From: Bacteroidaceae bacterium
GTDB taxonomy: Bacteria > Bacteroidota > Bacteroidia > Bacteroidales > Bacteroidaceae
Direction: 5' to 3'
Length of the DNA: 64,000 bases
Assembly: GCA_017509605.1 (NCBI GenBank)
Contig: JAFWPH010000009.1
Coordinates: 17,721-81,720 of the forward strand
Positions 42,996 to 50,680 of the stretch are shown here, in pieces; position 1 is the stretch's first letter, and every line of letters begins with the position of its first letter. Below the pieces are notes generated by a model. The model did no database searches and was not told where the DNA came from. It saw only the letters and a list, made by a program, of their open reading frames with translations. The position numbers and the translations under genes were made by a program.

Positions 42996-43865
42996 TCAGA
43001 AGGGCAACACGTGGTTTCTTGTGGTGGTCTTTCGCTCGAAATACTTGGCGACCCCGACCATGATGTCGGTGTTATAGTTATGGTATTTCAGTCCATTGAG
43101 CTTTGCCTGCTGGTAGTTGGCCGAGACCCCGAACCTGAGTATGGCGCTTTTCATGGGCATGGAGATGGTGAGGAGATGCCTCATGGATGGTGTGTTGGCG
43201 AAGTGCGCAAACTGCAGGTTGTGGTCGTAGTTCTCAAGTTCAAAAGCCTCATAATAGGATTGCCCGTAGTTGGGCGTGTAAGCCATTCCGATGAACGGTA
43301 CTGTCATTTCGTAGCGTAGCATCCACTCCCGACGGAAAAGTCTGAAATTATAGAAGGCTTGTGCTGTGAGGTCCACCATGATGTCGCCTTTCGCTTGTCC
43401 TGGGTTGTTTCCGTTGCGGTCGTTGTAGATGCCTCCGAGATAGGCGCTCGCTCCTGGGCCAGCCATCACCTTCAGTCCTTTAGCCACATCCCATGTGTAT
43501 TGCCAGTTGATGCCGTAGCGCAGTCCGCCCGCATACTCTTTGGCCGTTTTGGCGCGGTTGTCGAGTATGCTTCCGTTGATTTGGAAGAGTGTCTGGACAT
43601 CAACCTTTCCCTGCATGAGTTTAGTGGGACGCATGGTTTCACGAATGACCGTGAAATCTGTGCCTGTGTAGTTGTAGGGTGAGAGGTACGACTCGAGGAC
43701 ATTTGACCACCCGGCGCCGACCATGATGGCGTGCATACAGGTTTGTGGCGACGACAAATCGTTGTCTGCCATAGTTTGCGCGCTGAGTGGCAGTGAAGTC
43801 CACAGCATGGCCATGAATAACATCAAGGCGTGGAGCCGTGTCGTAGTATCATCCGTTCTTTTCAT
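42996..43865 (-). CDS. DUF3316-like exported protein
   Basis: A 289-residue protein with an N-terminal signal sequence after a short polar lead (LHALMLFMAMLWTSLPLSAQ). The body alternates aromatic and polar residues in beta-strand fashion (FYNFRLFRREWMLRYEMTVP, TDIMVGVAKYFERK) and looks like a small outer-membrane barrel or periplasmic beta protein. It matches my memory of DUF3316, a Bacteroidetes family of unknown function. The ATG at 43865 is chosen over one 18 bp upstream. It lies 24 bp after parC. Confidence 0.75.
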   Translation of the reverse strand: MKRTDDTTTRLHALMLFMAMLWTSLPLSAQTMADNDLSSPQTCMHAIMVGAGWSNVLESYLSPYNYTGTDFTVIRETMRPTKLMQGKVDVQTLFQINGSILDNRAKTAKEYAGGLRYGINWQYTWDVAKGLKVMAGPGASAYLGGIYNDRNGNNPGQAKGDIMVDLTAQAFYNFRLFRREWMLRYEMTVPFIGMAYTPNYGQSYYEAFELENYDHNLQFAHFANTPSMRHLLTISMPMKSAILRFGVSANYQQAKLNGLKYHNYNTDIMVGVAKYFERKTTTRNHVLPF

Positions 43866-43889
43866 AGTCTTTGCCGTGTACATGGGTAG

Positions 43890-46796
43890 TCAGAACAGTC
43901 TGAGTTGTCCGGTCAGTTCATCCCTGATCTCGTCATCGCTTTTTCCCTCGTCGGGGTCGTTGCTGACGTTGTCATTGTCTTGACCTTCGCCATTGTTGTC
44001 GGTTGTATCGCCTGTGTCACCGTTGAACTCCTCGTTCTCGTCGCTTCCATCCTCGCCTTCATCTTCAGGTGTGCGTGTGGGCTCAAGCTCTTTCACGTTG
44101 TCGAGGGCATATTGAGTGAGTCGTTTCCCTTTCGCTTTGAGTCCTTTCACTGCAATGAACTGTTCGGCATCCACTTCGAGCGGTCCTCGGAATGTGTCGG
44201 GTTCCTTGAATGTCAGTTGGAGTCTTGGATATGGTGTTTCGGTGAGTAGAATCAGTTTAGAGTCGGGATTCTCGCCGATGAATGATGTCCGTTTGTTGGT
44301 TGGTTCGAAATGGAATCGCTTGATGTATGGTTTCCCGTCTTGTTCAGCATCATACAGCACTGCGGTCCAGTTCTTGTTGGCGTTGAACTTCTCGATGATG
44401 AGCAAGTCTGGTTCGTAGTGGTTGTTGAGGTCGAAGTTTGTGGTGTAATATTGTCCATTGGGCAGAACCACGAGTACGAGGTCTCCGTTGTGGAATTCTC
44501 CAAGTAGTGTTCCATGCTCGTCGTTGTTGAGTCGTTGCACATCGGTGTCGAACCACAGTTTGAGACCTCCGAGCGTGCTTCCTCCCTGTTGTTTGAGCAG
44601 TATCTTGTGCACTGTCCATTTTGTCAGCAGGTTTCCCTTTGCGCTTCGTCCTTTGATGGCGATGTCCTTGAAGTCTTTCTCGAAGGTGAGTTTCTTGAGT
44701 TTCAGTTGCGGTCTGAGTGTCACCTTGATGACCTCAGCCTCTCCGTTGTCGTTTGCCGAGAAATAGGTCACTCTTGACTTTGGTTCTCCTCCAGTGAGGT
44801 CGTATTCCCTGTCGCGTGTCACCGAGGGGATGTTGAAACGTTTGATAAAGGTGGCGTTTGACTTACCGTCGCGGTAGCACACGTTGTAAATGGTTCGGGT
44901 GTTGTTCTTCTTGAAGACGGCGACGTGTATGATTTCGGCTTTTTTCTTCTCCGCCTTGCTTCGTTCGGTTTCTCCCACGAACAGTTTCTCTCCGATTTTC
45001 ACCACCTTGTATGTTCCGTCGCGGTAGAAGATGATGACATCGTCAATGTCGGAGCAGTTGCAGACGAATTCGTTTTTCTTAAGCGAGGTGCCGATGAATC
45101 CCTCTTCCCTGTCGATGTAGAGTTTGAGGTTGGCCTCGGCCACCTTTGCGGCCTCGATGGTATCGAAGTTCCTCACTTCTGTGTGTCGTGGATACTCTGC
45201 GCCGTATTTGTCCTTGAGATATCGGAACCAGTTGGCAGTCACCTCCACGAGGTTGGCGAGGTCTCGGTTGATTTCCTCTATTTCAGCCTTCATCTTGGCC
45301 ATGAGTTCCTCTGCCTTGTCCTTGTTGAACTTGAGGATGCGTGCCATTCTAATCTCCATGAGGTGTAGGATGTCGTCGCGTGTGATTTCTCGGTAGAAAT
45401 TGGGGAAGAAAGGCTCGAGTCGTTTATAGACGTATGCCACCACGATATCCATGTTTTTGGCCTGTTCGAATTCCTTGGCCTTGTAAATGCGCTCCTCGAT
45501 GAATATCTCCTCGAGGGAAGCGAAGAAGAGGTTCTCCATGAGTTCTCCGCGGCGTATTTCCAGTTCCTGTCGAATCAAGTCCTTGGTGTTGTCGACCGAC
45601 TTGCGCAGCACATCGCTGATTGATAGGAATTTTGGCATTCGTTCATCGATGACACAACAGTTGGGCGAGATGCTTGTCTCGCAGTCGGTGAAGGCGTAGA
45701 GTGCGTCGATGGTCTTGTCGGAGGAAGCTCCAGGTTGCAGTTGTATGAGTATTCCCGCCTCTGCAGCTGTGATGTCCTCCACCTTTCTCACTTTGATTTT
45801 GCCTTTCTCAATGGCTTTGACGATGGAGTCGCAGATGGTGCTGACGGTTTTGCCGAACGGTATCTCGCGTACGCAGAGAGTCTTGTTGTCAATTTTCTCG
45901 ATTTTGGCTCTGACTCTGACGCTTCCTCCGCGTTGTCCGTCGTTGTAGCGGGCCACATCCACCGCGCCACCTGTGATGAAGTCGGGGTAGAGCGCGAAGG
46001 GCTCGTCGTGGAGGTAGGCGATGGCAGCCTCGCATATCTCGTTGAAATTGTGTGGCAGAATCTTTGAGCTTAGTCCGACGGCAATTCCCTCCACACCTTG
46101 TGCCAGCAGGAGCGGGAATTTCACGGGCAGTGTGATGGGTTCCTTGTTTCGTCCGTCGTATGACAGTTTCCATTCTGTGGTTTTGGGGTTGAAGACGGTG
46201 TCGAGTGCGAATTTGCTCAGTCGTGCCTCGATGTATCGTGGTGCTGCCGCGCTGTCGCCCGTGAGTATGTTTCCCCAATTACCTTGGCAATCGACAAGCA
46301 GGTTTTTCTGTCCCATCTGCACAAGTGCCTCATAGATGGACGCGTCGCCATGCGGGTGGAACTGCATGGTGTGTCCGACGATGTTGGCCACCTTGTTGTA
46401 TCGTCCGTCATCCATTCGTTTCATGGAGTGTAGGATACGTCGCTGCACGGGTTTGAGTCCATCGTTGAGGTGTGGCACAGCGCGTTCCAGGATGACGTAG
46501 CTGGCGTATTCGAGGAACCATGTTTGGTACATGCCGCTGAGGTGGTGTGTGATGCCATCCTTCATGAGTGTGGGGTCGTAGTCGGAGTGTGGCGGCATTC
46601 CGGCATTGCCTTTTTCAGGACTGTCCGCATCTTGTTCAATGGTGTCGTCCTCAAAGGATTCATCTAAGGTTGTGTCATCCTGTCCGACGTTTTGCTCTTC
46701 CTGTTCGGCAGTTTGTTCGTCGGTAGTTTCGTGGTTTTGAATTTCCTCATTAAGGTCTTGAGGTTCAGTAGTGTTGTCGTTAGGCTTGTCGTTCAT
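43890..46796 (-). CDS. parC: DNA topoisomerase IV subunit A
   Basis: A 968-residue type IIA topoisomerase A subunit that decatenates chromosomes with ParE. The catalytic domain carries RAVPHLNDGLKPVQRRILHS, GHTMQFHPHGDASIYEALV and the active-site tyrosine in SAAAPRYIEARLS. A coiled-coil region (DLANLVEVTANWFRYLK) and a degenerate beta-propeller C-terminal domain follow. The length and sequence fit the Bacteroidetes annotated as ParC rather than GyrA; the GyrA-box is not seen. Unusual are acidic low-complexity extensions at both ends: about 65 residues before SGMYQTWFLEYASYV and about 60 after residue 905. First gene of a run with the DUF3316-like and S41 genes. Confidence 0.9.
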   Translation of the reverse strand: MNDKPNDNTTEPQDLNEEIQNHETTDEQTAEQEEQNVGQDDTTLDESFEDDTIEQDADSPEKGNAGMPPHSDYDPTLMKDGITHHLSGMYQTWFLEYASYVILERAVPHLNDGLKPVQRRILHSMKRMDDGRYNKVANIVGHTMQFHPHGDASIYEALVQMGQKNLLVDCQGNWGNILTGDSAAAPRYIEARLSKFALDTVFNPKTTEWKLSYDGRNKEPITLPVKFPLLLAQGVEGIAVGLSSKILPHNFNEICEAAIAYLHDEPFALYPDFITGGAVDVARYNDGQRGGSVRVRAKIEKIDNKTLCVREIPFGKTVSTICDSIVKAIEKGKIKVRKVEDITAAEAGILIQLQPGASSDKTIDALYAFTDCETSISPNCCVIDERMPKFLSISDVLRKSVDNTKDLIRQELEIRRGELMENLFFASLEEIFIEERIYKAKEFEQAKNMDIVVAYVYKRLEPFFPNFYREITRDDILHLMEIRMARILKFNKDKAEELMAKMKAEIEEINRDLANLVEVTANWFRYLKDKYGAEYPRHTEVRNFDTIEAAKVAEANLKLYIDREEGFIGTSLKKNEFVCNCSDIDDVIIFYRDGTYKVVKIGEKLFVGETERSKAEKKKAEIIHVAVFKKNNTRTIYNVCYRDGKSNATFIKRFNIPSVTRDREYDLTGGEPKSRVTYFSANDNGEAEVIKVTLRPQLKLKKLTFEKDFKDIAIKGRSAKGNLLTKWTVHKILLKQQGGSTLGGLKLWFDTDVQRLNNDEHGTLLGEFHNGDLVLVVLPNGQYYTTNFDLNNHYEPDLLIIEKFNANKNWTAVLYDAEQDGKPYIKRFHFEPTNKRTSFIGENPDSKLILLTETPYPRLQLTFKEPDTFRGPLEVDAEQFIAVKGLKAKGKRLTQYALDNVKELEPTRTPEDEGEDGSDENEEFNGDTGDTTDNNGEGQDNDNVSNDPDEGKSDDEIRDELTGQLRLF

Positions 46797-46835
46797 CTGT
46801 CGCTGACAAAAGTTGGGTGTGGTTAAGATTGACTA

Positions 46836-46843
46836 CAAAGTTA
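46836..46843 (-). promoter_or_regulatory. parC: -7 element of parC
   Basis: TAACTTTG on the minus strand lies 40 bp before the ATG and just after the terminator of the upstream lipoprotein gene. No clear -33 box. Confidence 0.5.
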
Positions 46844-46867
46844 CGATATTTTCCTGAAAAAGTGAAA

Positions 46868-46901
46868 AAGAAAGGCAAAAACGTGCGTTTTTGCCTTTCT
46901 T
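46868..46901 (-). terminator. Terminator of the tyrosine-rich lipoprotein gene
   Basis: AAGAAAGGCAAAAACG and CGTTTTTGCCTTTCTT form a perfect 16-bp stem around TG. Read leftward it continues TTTCAC, completing a T-run. Confidence 0.85.
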
Positions 46902-46962
46902 AGTGGTTTGTTTCCAGCGACATGGTATGTGGCTGCACTCAACCGGATAGTTTGTAGCGTAT

Positions 46963-47628
46963 TTACTTGCTGTACTTTGATCCGTGTCGGATGACGCGTG
47001 GCAGTTCCTTGGTGTTCAGGCTATCGCTGATTGCTTCGGTGTCGCGTCGTGTAGGAGCGTAATAATAGTTGTCGTAGTAGTCACCGTACCAATACCCGTC
47101 GTCATAGTAGTATGAGCCATCCCATGCGATATAGAAGTATGATGACCATGAACCGGAGTAGTAGTCGTTCCAGTAATGGTAGAAATTGCGGAGTTTGTCG
47201 AGGGTAAATCTTGTGTCACCAATCGTGCCGTCAAAGATATTGTTGTTGAGCCTATAGTCGTAGATGTTGGCATTGAGGCTGTAGTCATCGTAGTAGCGGA
47301 GTTTGATGACTCCGTTTTGTATAGTCCACTGGAATTCATAGCAAGTGTAGCGGTATGGGCAGTGATGGTCGTAATAATCTATCTGGTAGCCTTCTCCATG
47401 TGTAGCATACCTTGAATGTGGGGTGAATTCTATGTCAGTGTACAAAGCGTCGTAGATCACGCTACCATGTCCGCGGTAGTCCACCTCCACATACATACCC
47501 ATATCTCCTGTCCAGGCGCCTGAGAGGTCTATGGACCTTTCCACATCTTCGTCTTCCTCACAACTTGTGAGGGAGAATCCAGCCAGCATCATCATGATGA
47601 CTGACATGTAAGTGTATAACTTTTTCAT
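46963..47628 (-). CDS. Tyrosine-rich lipoprotein, function unknown
   Basis: A 221-residue lipoprotein (MKKLYTYMSVIMMMLAGFSLTSC, lipobox cysteine at 23, followed by EEDEDVE). The middle shows a lipocalin-like beta pattern (LSGAWTGDMGMYVEVDYRG, WTIQNGVIKLRYYDDYSLN). Residues about 150-195 are extremely rich in tyrosine, aspartate and tryptophan (WDGSYYYDDGYWYGDYYDN). I know no named family. The start at 47628 avoids a GTG two codons earlier. It has its own promoter and a strong terminator, so it is monocistronic. Confidence 0.8.
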   Translation of the reverse strand: MKKLYTYMSVIMMMLAGFSLTSCEEDEDVERSIDLSGAWTGDMGMYVEVDYRGHGSVIYDALYTDIEFTPHSRYATHGEGYQIDYYDHHCPYRYTCYEFQWTIQNGVIKLRYYDDYSLNANIYDYRLNNNIFDGTIGDTRFTLDKLRNFYHYWNDYYSGSWSSYFYIAWDGSYYYDDGYWYGDYYDNYYYAPTRRDTEAISDSLNTKELPRVIRHGSKYSK

Positions 47629-47656
47629 AAGCACTGAATTTTTTATAGTTTCGTGT

Positions 47657-47692
47657 GCAAATTTATTGTTTTATTTTGAATAGAATGCCAAA
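47657..47692 (-). promoter_or_regulatory. Promoter of the tyrosine-rich lipoprotein gene
   Basis: On the minus strand TTTG (47692-47689), 23 bp, TAAATTTGC (47665-47657), 28 bp before the ATG. The spacing is slightly long. Confidence 0.55.
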
Positions 47693-47710
47693 TTACTCAT
47701 ATAAAATCCC

Positions 47711-47719
47711 TAAATTTGC
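47711..47719 (+). promoter_or_regulatory. proC: -7 element upstream of proC
   Basis: TAAATTTGC fits TAnnTTTG and lies 223 bp upstream of proC. The leader would include the degenerate repeat at 47792-47896. Confidence 0.5.
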
Positions 47720-47791
47720 GATGGAAAACCCTCATGGATATTCCCAAATCCCTAAAGAGCCTTTTTCGATAATGGGTTTATGGGGATAATG

Positions 47792-47896
47792 ACCTTGATG
47801 AGGCTGATGGAGCTTCACGTGGCTTAATGAGGTTGATGAGGTTTTTACGACTTCATGGAACTTCATGGCCTTAATGAGGCTGATGTGGTTTAATAG
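47792..47896. repeat. Degenerate 9-10 bp repeats in the proC leader
   Basis: Units resembling CTTGATGAGG, CTGATGGAG, CTTCACGTGG, CTTAATGAGG, TTGATGAGG, CTTCATGGAA, CTTCATGGC and CTGATGTGG follow one another. The family differs from the other arrays in this window. The rest of the 47629-47941 gap holds the two promoters. Confidence 0.7.
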
Positions 47897-47941
47897 ATTA
47901 ATTGGGAAGGAACAATAATTCACATAAAAAGTATAAAGATT

Positions 47942-48736
47942 ATGAAGATTACAGTAGTGGGTGCCGGCAACATGGGTGGTGCCCTTGCCCGTGGATGGGC
48001 GAAATCCGCTGAGGTTGGTGCTGAAAACATCACGGTTTCCGACCTCAATCAAGACACCTTGAAGAAGATCAAGGAAGAATTCCCCGGCATAACCGTAATG
48101 ACCGACAATGCGGCTGCCGTTCGTGGAGCTGATATTGTGGTGTGTGCTGTGAAGCCGTGGTTGGTGGAGCCAGTTGTCAAGGGCATCAAGGATTCGATAG
48201 ACTACGACCGTCAGGTGGTGGTGTCGATAGCCGCTGGTGTGATGAGTGATAAACTCATAGGTTTCTTCCAACGCGAGGATGGCAAGGTTCCCCTATTGTT
48301 CTATGTTATCCCCAACATTGCCGCTGAATTCTGCCAGAGCATGTCGTTTGTCAGTGCTGCACCAGGTGTGGACCAGTCCACGAAAGAGAAAGTTCGCGAC
48401 CTCTTCGCAGCAGTAGGTGATTCATTGTTGGTGGAGGAGCGTCTGGTCAATCCAGGCATGATGATGGCCTCTTGTGGTATCGCTCATGTGATGCGTTATA
48501 TCCGCGCCATGCAGGAAGGCGGTGTTGAGATGGGCTTCTATCCGGCAGAGGCATTGAAGATAGCGATGCAGACGATGTTAGGTGCTGTGAACCTTCTTAA
48601 GGCTACAGGATTGCATCCTGAGGCTGCCATTGACAAGGTGACGACTCCAGGTGGCACCACCATCAAAGGTCTGAATCAACTCGACCACAGTGGTTTCAAT
48701 TCCGCTGTCATCAAGGCATTGAAGGCAGGCCTCTGA
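47942..48736 (+). CDS. proC: Pyrroline-5-carboxylate reductase
   Basis: A 264-residue NAD(P)H-dependent enzyme for the last step of proline synthesis. The Rossmann motif is VVGAGNMGGALARGW, and VVVSIAAGVMSDKLIGFF and the C-terminal dimer/active-site signature TTPGGTTIKGLNQLDHSGFN are present. The length is normal. It is preceded by a repeat-bearing leader and followed by a large hairpin terminator. No other proline genes are nearby. Confidence 0.95.
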   Translation: MKITVVGAGNMGGALARGWAKSAEVGAENITVSDLNQDTLKKIKEEFPGITVMTDNAAAVRGADIVVCAVKPWLVEPVVKGIKDSIDYDRQVVVSIAAGVMSDKLIGFFQREDGKVPLLFYVIPNIAAEFCQSMSFVSAAPGVDQSTKEKVRDLFAAVGDSLLVEERLVNPGMMMASCGIAHVMRYIRAMQEGGVEMGFYPAEALKIAMQTMLGAVNLLKATGLHPEAAIDKVTTPGGTTIKGLNQLDHSGFNSAVIKALKAGL

Positions 48737-48744
48737 TGTTGATG

Positions 48745-48807
48745 CACAAGAAAAAAATGCGTGTGCAAAAATTCGAAGATTTATTGCACACGCATTTTAT
48801 TCTTGTG
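48745..48807 (+). terminator. Large hairpin terminator after proC
   Basis: An inner stem AAAATGCGTGTGCAA (48754-48768) pairs with TTGCACACGCATTTT (48784-48798), 15 bp. An outer pair CACAAG/CTTGTG extends it. The T-rich ATTTTATTCTT follows the inner stem. Confidence 0.75.
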
Positions 48808-48835
48808 TAACTGCTTAAAAATAATCTACTTTTAA

Positions 48836-48867
48836 TTTGTTTCTCGTTAAAAAACTTTCTAATTTTG
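48836..48867 (+). promoter_or_regulatory. Promoter of the acyl-CoA synthetase gene
   Basis: TTTG (48836-48839), 20 bp, TAATTTTG (48860-48867), a full Bacteroidetes match. The leader to 48997 is about 125 nt. Confidence 0.72.
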
Positions 48868-48996
48868 GCCTTTGAAAACATTGCACAGCTAGAAGTGTGC
48901 AAAAAAAGTGTATATTCAGTACATATCAGGTAAGAACAGATAGTCTGAAAATGCGCATTCAGTTGGCACAGCACAGAAAAAGATTCAGATTACAAT

Positions 48997-50658
48997 ATGG
49001 TAGAGAGATTTTTAAGACAGACCACATTCTCCTCAATGGACGATTTCCGGAAGAACTTGGAGATTATCGTTCCTGAAAACTTCAATTTCGCTTACGACGT
49101 GATGGACGCTTGGGCAGAGGAAGCGCCCGACAAACTCGCTCTTCTTTGGACAAATGACAAAGACGAGTGCCGTCGTTTCACATTCGCCGACATGAAGCGC
49201 GAGAGTGACAAAGTGGCCAGTTATCTTCATTCTCTTGGTATAGGCAAGAACGACATGGTGATGCTCATCATGAAGCGCCGCTACCAGTTCTGGACCACGA
49301 TGATCGCTATTCACAAGATTGGTGCCATCGCCATTCCAGCCAGTTTCCTGCTCACGGCCAACGATATAGTCTATCGATGCAAGTGCGCCGACATCAAGGC
49401 AGTGATTTGTGCTGGCGACAAGCAGATTCTCGACCATGTTGAAGGAGCTTATCCCGACTGCCCCACATTGGAGCACCGCATCAGCATAGGCCCGATTGTT
49501 CCCGAGGGTTGGGACGACTTCGAGGCAGGTGTGGCTCAGGCCGGTGAGTGGCACAAGCCAGAGTTTGTGAACCGCAGTACCGACTATTCTATCATGTACT
49601 TCACCAGTGGCACCAGTGGTGAGCCCAAGATGGTTATTCACGACTACACCTATGCATTGGCCCATCTTTCCACCGCCTATTTTTGGCACAATCTGAATCC
49701 CGACAGCCTTCATCTCACCGTAGCCGATACAGGTTGGGGCAAAGCTGTATGGGGCAAGCTCTATGGTCAATGGATTGTGGGTGCCGCTGTGTTTGTTTAC
49801 GACCATGAGAAGTTCACTCCCGCTGATATTCTCCACAAGATGGAGCAGTATAAGGTGACCTCTTTCTGTGCTCCTCCGACCATCTACCGTTTCATGATTC
49901 TCGAGGACCTGTCCAAGTACGATCTCTCGTCCTTGCGGTATTGCACGACCGCTGGCGAGGCTCTCAACCCCTCTGTATTCGACAAGTTCTATAAGGCTAC
50001 GGGTATTAAGCTCATGGAAGGCTTTGGCCAGACCGAGACCACCCTTACCCTTGGCACCTTCCCATGGATGGAACCCAAACCTGGTTCGATGGGTGTGCCC
50101 AACCCCCAGTACGACATTGATATTCTCAAGGACGACGGCACTCGCGCCAAGGTAGGCGAGCACGGTCAGATAGTGGTTCGCACTGACAAGCGCAAGCAGC
50201 TCGGCCTCTTCTGTGAGTACTACCGCAACAAGAAGCTTACTGACCAGGTTTGGTCGGATGGCATTTACCACACAGGTGACATCGCTTATTACGATGAGGA
50301 CGGTTACTATTGGTTTGTGGGTCGTGCCGACGATGTGATCAAGAGTTCAGGCTACCGCATAGGTCCCTTTGAGGTAGAGAATGCCTTGATGACCCATCCC
50401 GCTGTTGTGGAGTGCGCCATTACCGGTGTGCCTGATGACATACGCGGTATGGTGGTGAAAGCCACAGTGGTGCTCGGTGAGGAATGGAAGAGCAAGGCCG
50501 GCGAGGCGCTCGTGAAAGAGTTGCAGAACCATGTGAAGCGAATCACCGCTCCTTATAAGTATCCGCGCATCATTTCCTTTGTTGATTCATTGCCCAAGAC
50601 CACTAGTGGCAAGATACGCCATGTGGAGATCCGTAACAATGATGCCAAGATGAAATAA
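48997..50658 (+). CDS. Acyl-CoA synthetase (ANL superfamily)
   Basis: A 553-residue AMP-forming ligase. The ATP-binding P-loop is YFTSGTSGEPKMVIHDY (about 204-220). MEGFGQTETTLTLG gives the A5 motif, YHTGDIAYYDEDGYYWFVGRADDVIKSSGYRI gives A7/A8 in two parts, and the catalytic lysine is in PKTTSGKIRH (A10) near the C-terminus. Overall it is most like medium-chain acyl-CoA synthetases of the ACSM group, though acetate or propionate as substrate cannot be excluded. It has its own promoter. The next gene starts 22 bp downstream on the same strand but is functionally unrelated (pectin lyase). Confidence 0.88.
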   Translation: MVERFLRQTTFSSMDDFRKNLEIIVPENFNFAYDVMDAWAEEAPDKLALLWTNDKDECRRFTFADMKRESDKVASYLHSLGIGKNDMVMLIMKRRYQFWTTMIAIHKIGAIAIPASFLLTANDIVYRCKCADIKAVICAGDKQILDHVEGAYPDCPTLEHRISIGPIVPEGWDDFEAGVAQAGEWHKPEFVNRSTDYSIMYFTSGTSGEPKMVIHDYTYALAHLSTAYFWHNLNPDSLHLTVADTGWGKAVWGKLYGQWIVGAAVFVYDHEKFTPADILHKMEQYKVTSFCAPPTIYRFMILEDLSKYDLSSLRYCTTAGEALNPSVFDKFYKATGIKLMEGFGQTETTLTLGTFPWMEPKPGSMGVPNPQYDIDILKDDGTRAKVGEHGQIVVRTDKRKQLGLFCEYYRNKKLTDQVWSDGIYHTGDIAYYDEDGYYWFVGRADDVIKSSGYRIGPFEVENALMTHPAVVECAITGVPDDIRGMVVKATVVLGEEWKSKAGEALVKELQNHVKRITAPYKYPRIISFVDSLPKTTSGKIRHVEIRNNDAKMK

Positions 50659-50680
50659 AAACACACATTCAACCGAGACT

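Noticed and set aside
49033..50271. 412-codon leftward frame
   Set aside because: It is antisense to the acyl-CoA synthetase; codon bias of the real gene on the opposite strand keeps it open.
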